In this document: piece by piece, positions 14,453 through 21,991 of the stretch | Layout: each line of letters opens with the position of its first letter | Position numbering within the stretch: the first letter of the stretch is position 1 | Source: an uncultured Alphaproteobacteria bacterium | Lineage (GTDB): Bacteria > Pseudomonadota > Alphaproteobacteria > HIMB59 > GCA-002718135 | Direction: 5' to 3' | DNA length: 35,628 nt | NCBI GenBank assembly: GCA_902518705.1 | Contig: CABYHW010000010.1 | Span: 1 to 35,628 of the forward strand | The notes under the pieces: model-generated | The model's database searches: none | What the model saw: the letters and a program-made list of their open reading frames with translations, nothing else | Told to the model about the DNA's origin: nothing | Position numbers and translations under genes: made by a program

Positions 14453-15061
14453 TTAAGTTTTTACAAAAGCATTAAAAGAAAAACATCTTCGCTCACCGTC
14501 TTTACGAAATGGATGAACATCATGCATTAAAAAAGCAGGAAATATATACATGTCACCGACACGAGGTTTAAAGGTAATGCGATGTTTTACCAAAGGAGGG
14601 CTATTACGTGGCATGGAGACACGACCATCAAAAAAAGAGAGCCTTCCAGCAAAAGCAATCTCTTTGTTATATTTAATAGAATTTGGAACCTCAAGATAAC
14701 AGACTCCACTTACATTCCCTCTATGGATATGTGGGGGGTTAAAATCACCAGCAAATTGTCTAACAATCCACGCACGATCAATTTTAATGGAGGAGGGCTT
14801 AACTTGAATGACGTTTTTGTAATAAGATTCAATAATGCGGTTAAGTTGTTTTTCTAAACCGCTAGTAAAAAGAAAATCTTTTGTTAAGCGAAATTGTTGC
14901 TGAACATTTCCCACTAATCTATGTGAGTGATCCAATATTTTACTTTTGTGTTTATTTTCAATTATTTTATTTGTAAATAAATTAACTTTACCAATCATTG
15001 TATGTGATAGATTATATTTACCTATTGTAGGTCCAAAAGGCTTATAGTAAGTTTCTTTCAT
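14453..15061 (-). CDS. Putative 2OG-Fe(II) oxygenase
   Basis: This encodes 202 residues. It resembles the small dioxygenase family found in marine alphaproteobacteria and their phages, with the conserved NPPHIHRGNVSGVCYLEVP block at 108-126. His111 and/or His113 would be metal ligands, GRLSFFDGR lies at 139-147, and GDMYIFPAFLMHDVHPF at 169-185 has His180 as the distal ligand. ERRCFSFNAFV supplies the Arg that binds 2-oxoglutarate. Iron- and 2-oxoglutarate-dependent hydroxylation is inferred; the substrate is unknown. The classical HxD is replaced by HxH, as is usual in this family. Confidence 0.8.
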   Translation of the reverse strand: MKETYYKPFGPTIGKYNLSHTMIGKVNLFTNKIIENKHKSKILDHSHRLVGNVQQQFRLTKDFLFTSGLEKQLNRIIESYYKNVIQVKPSSIKIDRAWIVRQFAGDFNPPHIHRGNVSGVCYLEVPNSIKYNKEIAFAGRLSFFDGRVSMPRNSPPLVKHRITFKPRVGDMYIFPAFLMHDVHPFRKDGERRCFSFNAFVKT

Positions 15062-15195
15062 AGAATATGTTTTTTATTGTCGATATTTTAATTGCTAAAT
15101 ATGCTTTTTATCTTCAATAAATTATATAATGAGACTTTTTTTAAAGTCCAAGAAATTCTATTTTACAGGAAACATTTAGGAGTTTAATTTTTTTG

Positions 15196-15309
15196 TTAAA
15201 AATTATTATTAATATTTGAATAATTTATTTTAGATGATATTTTCTTATTCTTCTTCTTTATAAAAACAAAATAAAAAATTATAAATCCAATTATTATTAA
15301 TAATTCCAT
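15196..15309 (-). CDS. Possible 37-residue single-helix membrane peptide
   Basis: A short frame MELLIIIGFIIFYFVFIKKK... ends at 15196. It has one hydrophobic helix (residues 3-17) and a lysine- and asparagine-rich tail. No Shine-Dalgarno is evident and the DNA is very AT-rich, so it may be chance. It lies 15 bases downstream of the terminase-like gene on the same strand. The rest of 15062-15324 shows nothing else. Confidence 0.25.
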   Translation of the reverse strand: MELLIIIGFIIFYFVFIKKKNKKISSKINYSNINNNF

Positions 15310-15324
15310 TATTTAAAACAATTA

Positions 15325-15780
15325 TTATAAATACCCAATATCATCAAGTGGGGACATGTGTCCGTTTTCAATCTCATCTAGTGTTTGCTGACCTCTTTCC
15401 ACAAGTTTCATAGCATTATTTAAAGCCCAAATTTGCTTTGTAGCTATGTGTACATCAAAAATTTTATATCCTAATTCAATTTGCTTTTGTTCTTCTTGAA
15501 TTTTATTGATTATATATTCTGCAGCAGTTATTGCATTAAAGGAAACATTAGTAAGCTTAGATGCTTTTCCCATAAATTCTTTTCTCATCTTTATTGTTTC
15601 TTTGAGATCAATTCTTTCTTTTCTCTTTGAAAGCCAGCCTTCATTAGCTGCTTGCTTTCTTAATGTTGATAAAGAATAATTGAATTCTGTCGCGATATCT
15701 TGAAGAGTAGGGTACTCATTTTTATATCCTTTGATATAATAATTACGTGCTTCAGTGTAATCAGGACGTTTTCTTGTCAT
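15325..15780 (-). CDS. Phage terminase small-subunit-like HTH protein
   Basis: This encodes 151 residues. The N-terminal domain (about 6-52) holds EARNYYIKGYKNEYPTLQDIATEF and then SLSTLRKQAANEGWLSKRKE, which reads as a helix-turn-helix of the kind found in phage terminase small subunits and in small DNA-binding proteins of integrated elements. The rest is predominantly helical and charged (ERIDLKETIKMRKEF, INKIQEEQKQIELG). Terminase small subunits recognise pac/cos DNA; no large subunit, portal or capsid gene is present, so the role here may be different. With the recombinase at 16748 it may mark a small integrated element. The exact family is uncertain. Confidence 0.6.
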   Translation of the reverse strand: MTRKRPDYTEARNYYIKGYKNEYPTLQDIATEFNYSLSTLRKQAANEGWLSKRKERIDLKETIKMRKEFMGKASKLTNVSFNAITAAEYIINKIQEEQKQIELGYKIFDVHIATKQIWALNNAMKLVERGQQTLDEIENGHMSPLDDIGYL

Positions 15781-15862
15781 AAAAACATTAATGCTAATGA
15801 TTCTTTATAAAGAAAGTTCTAGAAAAATTTATTGTTTAAAAAAATATAATAATGTGAATAAA

Positions 15863-16597
15863 TTAGTTTTTTAAATTGCTTAAAAGTAAATTTTTAAATT
15901 CCTCAACAGCAACTGTAGCAGGTTTATGAATAGCAAAATCAAATTGATTTTGATTACTTGATGGCTCTAGATTTAATTCAATTGTTGGTTTGCCCATATC
16001 TTTAAACATTGAAACGAAACCGGCAGCAGGGTAGACCTGTCCTGAAGTGCCTATAGAAACAAATAAACTAGATTGTTCAGCTAAATCGTGAATTTCATCC
16101 ATTTGCATGGGCATTTCACCAAACCATACGATGTGAGGTCTCATTTGAGAGCCGCAATTAGGGCATTTATGCATCTCATTTAGATCCTTTGTCCACTCAA
16201 ACACATGATTATCATTCATTATACATCTTACTTTATTTAACTCACCGTGCATGTGAATTATTGATGATGATCCTCCAATCTCATGTAAATTATCGATATT
16301 TTGTGTAACTATATGAATTTTATATGTTTTTTCTAATTCATGAAGTATAATATGAGCCCTATTTGGCTTAATTCCTGAGTTTAGTTCTTTTCGGCGTTTA
16401 TTATAAAAATCGTATACAAGAGTAGGGTTTCTATAGAATCCTTCAGGACTGGCAACATCCTCAATCCTATGATTATTCCACAATCCGTCAGAATCTCTGA
16501 ATGTTTCAATCCCAGACTCTTTACTTATGCCAGCACCCGTTAATACAAAGATCTGGGAATCAGCTGAAATCTGCGGTAATTGTTCCATTTGATACAC
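15863..16597 (-). CDS. cobB: CobB-type sirtuin, NAD-dependent protein deacylase
   Basis: This encodes 244 residues of the Sir2 family. Motifs seen are GAGISKESGIETFRD at 21-35 (NAD binding), Tyr65 and Arg68 in YDFYNKRR (the Y-x-x-R pair of class III/SIRT5-like enzymes that favour succinyl-lysine as well as acetyl-lysine), TQNIDNLHE at 98-106, HMHGEL with catalytic His117, and VWFGEMP. In the zinc-module region only Cys125, Cys145 and Cys148 are seen, so a four-Cys site is incomplete, as in E. coli CobB-like forms. The start may be Met1 or Met4. It is a housekeeping-type sirtuin and lacks the extra domains of anti-phage SIR2 systems. Confidence 0.92.
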   Translation of the reverse strand: MYQMEQLPQISADSQIFVLTGAGISKESGIETFRDSDGLWNNHRIEDVASPEGFYRNPTLVYDFYNKRRKELNSGIKPNRAHIILHELEKTYKIHIVTQNIDNLHEIGGSSSIIHMHGELNKVRCIMNDNHVFEWTKDLNEMHKCPNCGSQMRPHIVWFGEMPMQMDEIHDLAEQSSLFVSIGTSGQVYPAAGFVSMFKDMGKPTIELNLEPSSNQNQFDFAIHKPATVAVEEFKNLLLSNLKN

Positions 16598-16624
16598 TAT
16601 ATACAGTATTTTATTACACGTGAA

Positions 16625-16640
16625 AATCTATATCTAGATT
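16625..16640. promoter_or_regulatory. Palindrome upstream of cobB and the recombinase
   Basis: AATCTA-TATC-TAGATT (16625-16640) is a perfect six-base dyad between the divergent cobB and recombinase genes. It may be an operator or a recombinase arm site. The surrounding 16598-16717 is extremely AT-rich and further short dyads occur, so it may be chance. Confidence 0.3.
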
Positions 16641-16706
16641 ATAATATTAGAATAATAATTAAATAATATATATAAAATACTGATTTATATAGATTATATA
16701 TTTTAC

Positions 16707-16741
16707 TTGACTATTATTTACGATAACTGTAATTATCGTAA
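16707..16741 (+). promoter_or_regulatory. Recombinase promoter with a perfect nine-base palindrome
   Basis: TTGACT (16707-16712) is a good -35. TTACGATAA-CTGTAA-TTATCGTAA (16718-16741) fills the space from the spacer to just beyond the probable -10 (TAATTA at 16730-16735) and ends seven bases before the recombinase ATG. Binding there would shut off the promoter, so autoregulation or an element-encoded repressor is likely. Alternatively it could be part of the recombination site. Confidence 0.6.
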
Positions 16742-16747
16742 TATATA

Positions 16748-17806
16748 ATGGTTAAAATATCACTAAATGAGAATGTAAATAAATTAAAGGAAAAATCTAA
16801 GGCTAAAAATACTCAAGATAAATACAATGGAGATTGGCTTAAATTTATCGACTATTGTAAAAATAAATACAATTGCAGTCCATTAGATGTTGATGATTTA
16901 GAAAGTGCATATGCGTTAACAGCTAATTATATGGATTGGCTTCATGAAGATCCAGAGGCAAAAATATTAAAGGGCACAAGCAATATTCCAGGAAGAGAAA
17001 AATTAAATAATAATCCCTACTCTTCATCAGCCTATAAAGCGTCAACTATACAAAGAATTTTAGCCTCGATAACTTATAAATATAGAGTTAATGGTTTTCA
17101 GTTTGATAGAAAAAATCCCAACATTTCAGAAACGATAAGTGCAATTGTACGAGATGAAAAAAATAATAAATCTGGTCAAGCAAAGGAGCTTTTAAAAACA
17201 GATATTGAAAAAATAATTAATAAAATTCCAGATAATAATGATGATTTTAGAAACATAAGAGATAAAGCTCTAATATTAATAGGTTTTTATAGTTTTTGTA
17301 GAAGATCAGAGTTGTTAGGCATGAAATATGAACATTTAAATTTTGAAGATGATGGAGTTCAGGTTTTAATTCCTTTTTCTAAAACTGATCAAAAAGGTGA
17401 AGGTAGAATGATCTATTTACCTAAAAATAACTCACCTTATTGTCCTGTATCTGCGTTAAAGAATTGGTTAAACGTGGCATTAATTGATTCAGGCCCCCTC
17501 TTTTATAAAATTAACAAAGCTAACAATATAGAAAAATATATTCTTAATAATAAAAATCAAAAAGTAAGTTTAACTGATACAAGTTTTGTTTTAATTTTAA
17601 AGAAAAGAGCTGAAGACGCAGGGATAGAAAATTGTGATAAAATTTCTGGTCATAGCCTAAGAATAGGTTCAATTACCCAGGCTAGAATGAATGGTGTACC
17701 TACTCATGAAATTATGGCTCAGAGCGGTCACAAGACAACACAAATGATAGATAGATATACAAAGCTAACAAATATTAAAGAGACAAGTGCAGCAAAAAAA
17801 TTATAA
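16748..17806 (+). CDS. Tyrosine recombinase / phage-type integrase
   Basis: This encodes 352 residues. The N-terminal SAM-like core-binding domain covers about 1-135 (ending NISETISAIVRDE). The catalytic domain covers about 148-352 with Arg185 in FCRRSELLGMK, Lys212 in PFSKTDQ, His302 and Arg305 in GHSLRIGS, His328 in SGHKTTQ and Tyr337 in IDRYTKL. The catalytic set is therefore complete. It is not XerC/XerD by its divergent N-terminus. A promoter palindrome precedes it. No tRNA or obvious attachment repeat is visible. Its stop converges on the gene at 17808 with one base between. It may be the integrase of a small or decayed integrative element together with the HTH gene at 15325. Confidence 0.92.
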   Translation: MVKISLNENVNKLKEKSKAKNTQDKYNGDWLKFIDYCKNKYNCSPLDVDDLESAYALTANYMDWLHEDPEAKILKGTSNIPGREKLNNNPYSSSAYKASTIQRILASITYKYRVNGFQFDRKNPNISETISAIVRDEKNNKSGQAKELLKTDIEKIINKIPDNNDDFRNIRDKALILIGFYSFCRRSELLGMKYEHLNFEDDGVQVLIPFSKTDQKGEGRMIYLPKNNSPYCPVSALKNWLNVALIDSGPLFYKINKANNIEKYILNNKNQKVSLTDTSFVLILKKRAEDAGIENCDKISGHSLRIGSITQARMNGVPTHEIMAQSGHKTTQMIDRYTKLTNIKETSAAKKL

Positions 17807-17807
17807 A

Positions 17808-18233
17808 TTAATAAAATGCAATTGCTGCAGCAATTAAAACTATTACTAAAAGCCCTCTTCCACTCATTGTTACTAATTTCATGATAGTTTTATTTGGTGG
17901 TAAATTATTTTTAGAAGAATTAAAAACATGAAAATTTACAAAAGCAGATAGACCTAAAAGAAAACCTGCTGCAATTATTTTTATTGTAAATGCACTATTA
18001 ATTATAAAACCACCATAGAGATTAATTGATAGTACAATTCCGGATATCCATAAAACGATTAGGGATATAAGACCAATATAGCCAAGTAATTTCAATATCT
18101 TTGCTGTAGTTAAATCAGGAATTTGATTTGCTTTAGCATAAACAGATTGAATCACACCACCACCAACTAAAACTCCGCCTGAAAAAACAATTGCAAGGTA
18201 ATGTATAAATTTAAGTGTTATTATTAATGTCAT
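17808..18233 (-). CDS. Four-helix membrane protein, function unknown
   Basis: This encodes 141 residues with hydrophobic segments at about 5-25, 45-68, 76-96 and 120-140. The first helix LKFIHYLAIVFSGGVLVGGGV contains an H-x-x-A pattern like those in CopD- and HemJ-like or DUF2269-like membrane proteins; haem or metal binding is only a possibility. It is transcribed divergently from the redoxin-like gene at 18282 and convergently to the recombinase. Confidence 0.65.
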   Translation of the reverse strand: MTLIITLKFIHYLAIVFSGGVLVGGGVIQSVYAKANQIPDLTTAKILKLLGYIGLISLIVLWISGIVLSINLYGGFIINSAFTIKIIAAGFLLGLSAFVNFHVFNSSKNNLPPNKTIMKLVTMSGRGLLVIVLIAAAIAFY

Positions 18234-18281
18234 TAAAATTAAATATTAATTTTTATATAATTATAGTATTAAAGTTTTAAT

Positions 18282-18818
18282 ATGAAAATAAAAAAAGGTG
18301 ATACTCCAGAACTAAAATTAAAGAAAATGGATGGATCAGATTTTGATCTAAATAATTTTAAAGGAAAAAAAGTATATTTAAAATATATGAGATTTGCTTC
18401 TTGTATGTTTTGTAATCTAGAAGTGAACCATTTGAAAAATAAACATAATGAATTTGGTAAAGAATTTGAGATAGTTTTAGTATTTCATTCATCTATAGAA
18501 AATTTAAAAAAACAAATGAAAAAGCATGGCCCTCTTCCATTTACGATTGTAGCAGATCCAGATTTTTCTTATTATAAAAAATATGAAATAGAGAGATCAA
18601 TGGGAAAATTAATGAATGCCTTTATATTCAAGTTCCCTAAAGCTATTGCTGCAATGCTAAAAGGTTATATTCCGATAAAACTTGGAGGGTATCTCGATAT
18701 AGCTACTGCTGATTTCTTCCTTGATAAAGATGGTGTCGTTTTAGAAGCAAAATATTCTTTGAAAGATGCATTTGATGGTTTTGAGTTTTCTGAAATTAAA
18801 GAATTTTCTTTAAGGTAA
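18282..18818 (+). CDS. AhpC/TSA-type thioredoxin-fold protein
   Basis: This encodes 178 residues. The start (GDTPELKLKKMDGSDFDLNNFKGKKVYLKYMRFASCMFCNLEV) matches the redoxin/peroxiredoxin-like fold, with Cys41 and Cys44 in a CMFC motif at the beginning of the active-site helix. KHGPLPFTIVADPDFSYYKKYEIE at about 87-110 and ATADFFLDKDGVVLEAKYS at about 147-165 are later conserved elements. It belongs with the AhpC-TSA_2/PRXL2-like proteins rather than typical 2-Cys peroxiredoxins. A cytosolic thiol peroxidase or oxidoreductase role is inferred. A perfect hairpin at 18820-18843 ends the unit. Confidence 0.8.
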   Translation: MKIKKGDTPELKLKKMDGSDFDLNNFKGKKVYLKYMRFASCMFCNLEVNHLKNKHNEFGKEFEIVLVFHSSIENLKKQMKKHGPLPFTIVADPDFSYYKKYEIERSMGKLMNAFIFKFPKAIAAMLKGYIPIKLGGYLDIATADFFLDKDGVVLEAKYSLKDAFDGFEFSEIKEFSLR

Positions 18819-18819
18819 A

Positions 18820-18843
18820 AAGCTGGGATTTAAATCCCAGCTT
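18820..18843. terminator. Perfect palindromic terminator
   Basis: AAGCTGGGATT-TA-AATCCCAGCTT (18820-18843) is an exact inverted repeat placed one base after the redoxin-like stop and eight bases before the convergent membrane-protein stop. Short A and T runs flank it. It probably ends transcription in both directions, though the U-tract is weak. Confidence 0.75.
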
Positions 18844-18851
18844 AAATGCAA

Positions 18852-19256
18852 CTAAGTGTATATTGTGTATGAAAGTCGATAGATTAAAACAATTGCTATA
18901 ATAACAAATACGTGCCCTACTATCTCATCTCCAACATCTTGTTTTGAGTCAGGATCTATAATCTTGAACCTTGTTGCCCAACCTAAAATTACCTGATGTG
19001 TTGAAACAAGAAAATTTAATACAAAAAATAACCAAGCACCTTCAGGTCCTCGAAAAAGCAAATAAATTCCCAATATTAAAATTGGCAAAACAAAAGTACC
19101 TACAATTCTTATAATAGGAACTGACTTTTCTCCTAAATCATATCGAGTGACTAATGTATTAGGACTTAATACTGTCAGAAAAGCATAATAACCTAAGCCC
19201 AACATACTTATAATGTATAAAACTAGATTTAAAGTTCCACCCCAAGCTATAATCAT
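18852..19256 (-). CDS. Hypothetical four-helix membrane protein
   Basis: This encodes 134 residues with hydrophobic helices at about 7-29, 47-68, 72-90 and 108-130. Between helices lie VTRYDLGEKSVP and GWATRFKIIDPDSKQDVGDE. I recognise no family. The AGGA Shine-Dalgarno is adequate. It is divergent from the cyclase at 19406 and so next to the cyclic-nucleotide block, but no functional tie can be shown. Confidence 0.65.
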   Translation of the reverse strand: MIIAWGGTLNLVLYIISMLGLGYYAFLTVLSPNTLVTRYDLGEKSVPIIRIVGTFVLPILILGIYLLFRGPEGAWLFFVLNFLVSTHQVILGWATRFKIIDPDSKQDVGDEIVGHVFVIIAIVLIYRLSYTIYT

Positions 19257-19315
19257 AACATCTTCTTTCCTTTAAAATTAAATAATTTAACTAAAATACT
19301 TATCATGTTTCAACT

Positions 19316-19343
19316 TTGTCAATATTTACATTTGCAATATAAT
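19316..19343 (+). promoter_or_regulatory. Sigma-70-type promoter of the cyclase gene
   Basis: TTGTCA (19316-19321) and a perfect TATAAT (19338-19343) are separated by 16 bases, which predicts a start near 19350 and a leader of about 55 bases before the ATG at 19406. Confidence 0.6.
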
Positions 19344-19405
19344 AATATTAAAATTTAATTATTAATTTTTGATGATTATACTATAGATTTTTGATAAAAA
19401 AAATT

Positions 19406-21220
19406 ATGAATACAGAAAGAAAACTCGCAACTATCTTAGCTACTGATTGTGTAAATTTCAGCAAACATATGGAAGAAAATGAAGAATTAACATTATCTAA
19501 TCTTAATGAATGCAGAAAAATTATTGATGAAATTATAGCTAAATTTGATGGTAAAATTTTTTCAACTGCTGGTGATTCTGTAGTAGCTGAATTTGCGAGT
19601 CCTGTACAATGTGTAAAAGCTGCTGTTGAATTTCAAGATAAATTATATGAAAGAAATGAACACTCTTTAACTAAATTACAATTAAGCTGGAGAGTTGGTA
19701 TTCATGTAGATGATGTAATTGTAGAAAATAATAACATTATGGGCTCAGGTGTAAATGTTGCTGCAAGATTAGAAAGTCAAAGTGAACCAGGTAAAATACT
19801 TGTTTCAAAAATAGTCAAAGATCAAGTTGATAAAAGAATTGATTATTCAATAGAAGCTGATGGTACAAGAAAACTAAAAAATATAAGCGATGAGTTCGAG
19901 GTTTTCAAAGTAAAAGGTTTAAAAATAGATGATGATGATTTTTTCTCTGAAGAAGTTAATAAGGAAAACGATGAAGATGAAAATAATAAAAAAAATGATA
20001 ATGTAATTATTACACGAAATTCTTCACAGCCAAAAATAGCAATACTTACATTTAAGAATGTAAGCAAAAATGATGACAGTGAATTTTTGGTTGAAGCTAT
20101 AACAGGTGATTTAATTATAGAATTTTCTAGATTGAAAGAATTTGATGTTGTTTCAAAAAAGACATGTGATGATCATGATAAAAGTAATGAGGACGCACTT
20201 ACATTTGCAAAAAAACATAAAATAGATTTTTTAGTTGGTGGAAATATTAGATCAGCTGGTAATAGATTAAGAGTAGCAGTAGATTTAACTAATGCAAAAG
20301 ATGGTTCCATTATTTGGGGGGATCGATATGATAGAGTTCTTGAAGATATTTTTGATATCCAAGATGAAATTGTTCAAAAAATATCAAAAGAATTATTAGG
20401 TAATATAGAAATTACAAATTTACAAAACATTAAAAGAAAACCCACAGAAAATTTAAATTCTTATGAAAATTTAGTTATTGGAAGATATCACTGGCTTAGA
20501 CAATCATCAGCAAAAGAGCATAATGATAAGGCTTTATATCACTTTGATAAAGCTCTCGAACAAGATGAAACAAATGCAAGAGCGCACTCACTTAAAGCTT
20601 GTACAATTGGCGGTGGCCTAGGTAAGAAATATTATGAAGATAATGATAAAATGATGAAAATGATTTTTCATCATATTGAGAAAAGTTTAGAGCATGATGA
20701 GAACGATTATGAAGTGAGAAGAATTAGCTCAGCTATTTCCTTAATGCAAAAAAAATATGAAGAATCAGAAGAGCACGGAAAGATTGCCTACTCTATGAAT
20801 CCAAATGATCCAAGAGTACTTGCAGTTTACGGCGAAATATTAGTAAGAAATAAAAAAATTGATCAAGGATTAGAATTACTTCATAAAGCACTTGAATTAG
20901 ATCCTATACCTGCCGGTCAAAAAACATCAGATAACAGATATAGAGATCTTGTTTTAGGTTATTTTTGTAAAAAGGATTATGATGTTTGCATAACTCAAGC
21001 TCAAAAAATTAAAGAGTTGGAACCACGATCTTGGATATTCCTCTTATTTTCATTAAAAGAAAAAAACAATGAAATTAATTTAAAAGAAAATGAATATTTT
21101 GTTAACAAATATGATGATTATTCAAAACTAGATTGGAAAGAGACAATTAAAGGCTTTCATCTACCGGATGAGGAAATGAATAAAAATTTAGAAAATTTTA
21201 CAAATCAAGTTATTTATTAA
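19406..21220 (+). CDS. Class III nucleotide cyclase with TolB-like and TPR regions
   Basis: This encodes 604 residues from the ATG at 19406 (a TTG at 19391 would add five). The cyclase domain covers about 3-170: metal-binding Asp14 in ATDCVNFS and Asp57 in TAGDSVVAEF, transition-state Asn117 and Arg121 in SGVNVAARLE. The position that usually holds the purine-selecting Lys is Ser53, as in the rhizobial NTAGDS-type subfamily, so ATP versus GTP cannot be read. A charged linker (about 175-205) leads to a TolB/FlgO-like domain (KIAILTFKNVSKNDDSEFLVEAITGDLI..., about 212-345), then TPR-like helices (about 350-580). This three-part build is common in alphaproteobacteria. It shares a four-base 3' overlap with the convergent K+ channel gene. 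Confidence 0.9.
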   Translation: MNTERKLATILATDCVNFSKHMEENEELTLSNLNECRKIIDEIIAKFDGKIFSTAGDSVVAEFASPVQCVKAAVEFQDKLYERNEHSLTKLQLSWRVGIHVDDVIVENNNIMGSGVNVAARLESQSEPGKILVSKIVKDQVDKRIDYSIEADGTRKLKNISDEFEVFKVKGLKIDDDDFFSEEVNKENDEDENNKKNDNVIITRNSSQPKIAILTFKNVSKNDDSEFLVEAITGDLIIEFSRLKEFDVVSKKTCDDHDKSNEDALTFAKKHKIDFLVGGNIRSAGNRLRVAVDLTNAKDGSIIWGDRYDRVLEDIFDIQDEIVQKISKELLGNIEITNLQNIKRKPTENLNSYENLVIGRYHWLRQSSAKEHNDKALYHFDKALEQDETNARAHSLKACTIGGGLGKKYYEDNDKMMKMIFHHIEKSLEHDENDYEVRRISSAISLMQKKYEESEEHGKIAYSMNPNDPRVLAVYGEILVRNKKIDQGLELLHKALELDPIPAGQKTSDNRYRDLVLGYFCKKDYDVCITQAQKIKELEPRSWIFLLFSLKEKNNEINLKENEYFVNKYDDYSKLDWKETIKGFHLPDEEMNKNLENFTNQVIY

Positions 21221-21957
21221 TCTTTATTTTTTCTATCTGTAAAAGCACTTGCTAATATACCAGCTGGTAAAGCAACTGCTCCAATTCCAAACAATGCAGT
21301 GCATACTGCTGCAAATCTACCTAAAAATGTAATGGGAGTATAATCACCATAACCTGTTGATAGCAAAGCTGCAGAACTTACCCATAAAGCTCTTGGGATT
21401 GATCCAAAAGCTTCAGGTTGCAAATCTCCCTCTACAACATAAAGTAAAGTAGCAGACAATAACATCAAACTTATAGTAAGTAGTAATGAAAAAATTAATT
21501 CGTGTCTCCTGTCATATATTGCATGAAGTATAAAATCTACTGATTCACTAAAACGTCCAAAACGAAGAATGCTAAATATTCTTATAGCTCTTAATAATCT
21601 TACTAAAAAACCTTCATTGATACCTATTAAAAATAATGGGATAAGTGCAATTGCATCAATTAGAGCAGGTAATGTAAAAATATACTTAAACTTACCTTTA
21701 AAACCTTTAAATTTGTCAATTTGATCTACAGCAATTAATCTACAAATATACTCAATTAGAAATACAATACCAAAAAAAAGTTTTGCTGAGTCAAAGAGTT
21801 GATAATATTGTTCATAAATCAATTTTTCTGACTCAATAACAACAAAAACACAGTTCAATACAATAAGAAAGAATATAATTTTTTCAATTAATGTAAAATC
21901 CTTCTCTTCTAAACCAAAATGTAAGTGTTCGAATAAATACTTTGAAAATGAATTCAT
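21217..21957 (-). CDS. Voltage-gated potassium channel (Kv type)
   Basis: This encodes 246 residues with six helices and a K+ filter. S4 carries Arg at about 120, 123, 126 and 132 (VRLLRAIRIFSILRFGR). The pore helix and filter read LWVSSAALLSTGYGDYTPI with TGYGD at 201-205, the canonical K+ selectivity signature. S6 follows with FGIGAVALPAGILASAF, including a gating Pro-Ala-Gly. There is no C-terminal cyclic-nucleotide-binding domain, unlike MloK1. It works in the inner membrane. It is divergent from the MscS-type channel (34 bases apart) and convergent with the cyclase, so expression may be co-regulated with the former. Confidence 0.93.
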   Translation of the reverse strand: MNSFSKYLFEHLHFGLEEKDFTLIEKIIFFLIVLNCVFVVIESEKLIYEQYYQLFDSAKLFFGIVFLIEYICRLIAVDQIDKFKGFKGKFKYIFTLPALIDAIALIPLFLIGINEGFLVRLLRAIRIFSILRFGRFSESVDFILHAIYDRRHELIFSLLLTISLMLLSATLLYVVEGDLQPEAFGSIPRALWVSSAALLSTGYGDYTPITFLGRFAAVCTALFGIGAVALPAGILASAFTDRKNKD

Positions 21958-21991
21958 TTTTATATAAATTCTTTATAGCAAAAATTACAAA

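Noticed and set aside
14582-14857. 91-residue plus-strand frame opposite the 2OG oxygenase
   Set aside because: The oxygenase has recognisable motifs; this is its shadow.
15062-15324. Attachment site or CRISPR array in the gap next to the HTH gene
   Set aside because: No direct repeats of useful length or regular spacing were seen; only AT-rich sequence and one doubtful short frame.
15863-16597. SIR2 gene beside an integrase as an anti-phage defence system
   Set aside because: It has the length and motifs of the housekeeping CobB deacylase, with no fused effector or partner such as Argonaute, HerA or an N-terminal defence domain.
19843-20067. 74-residue minus-strand frame inside the cyclase gene
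   Set aside because: It is Ser/Phe-rich antisense of an Asp/Lys/Glu-rich linker.
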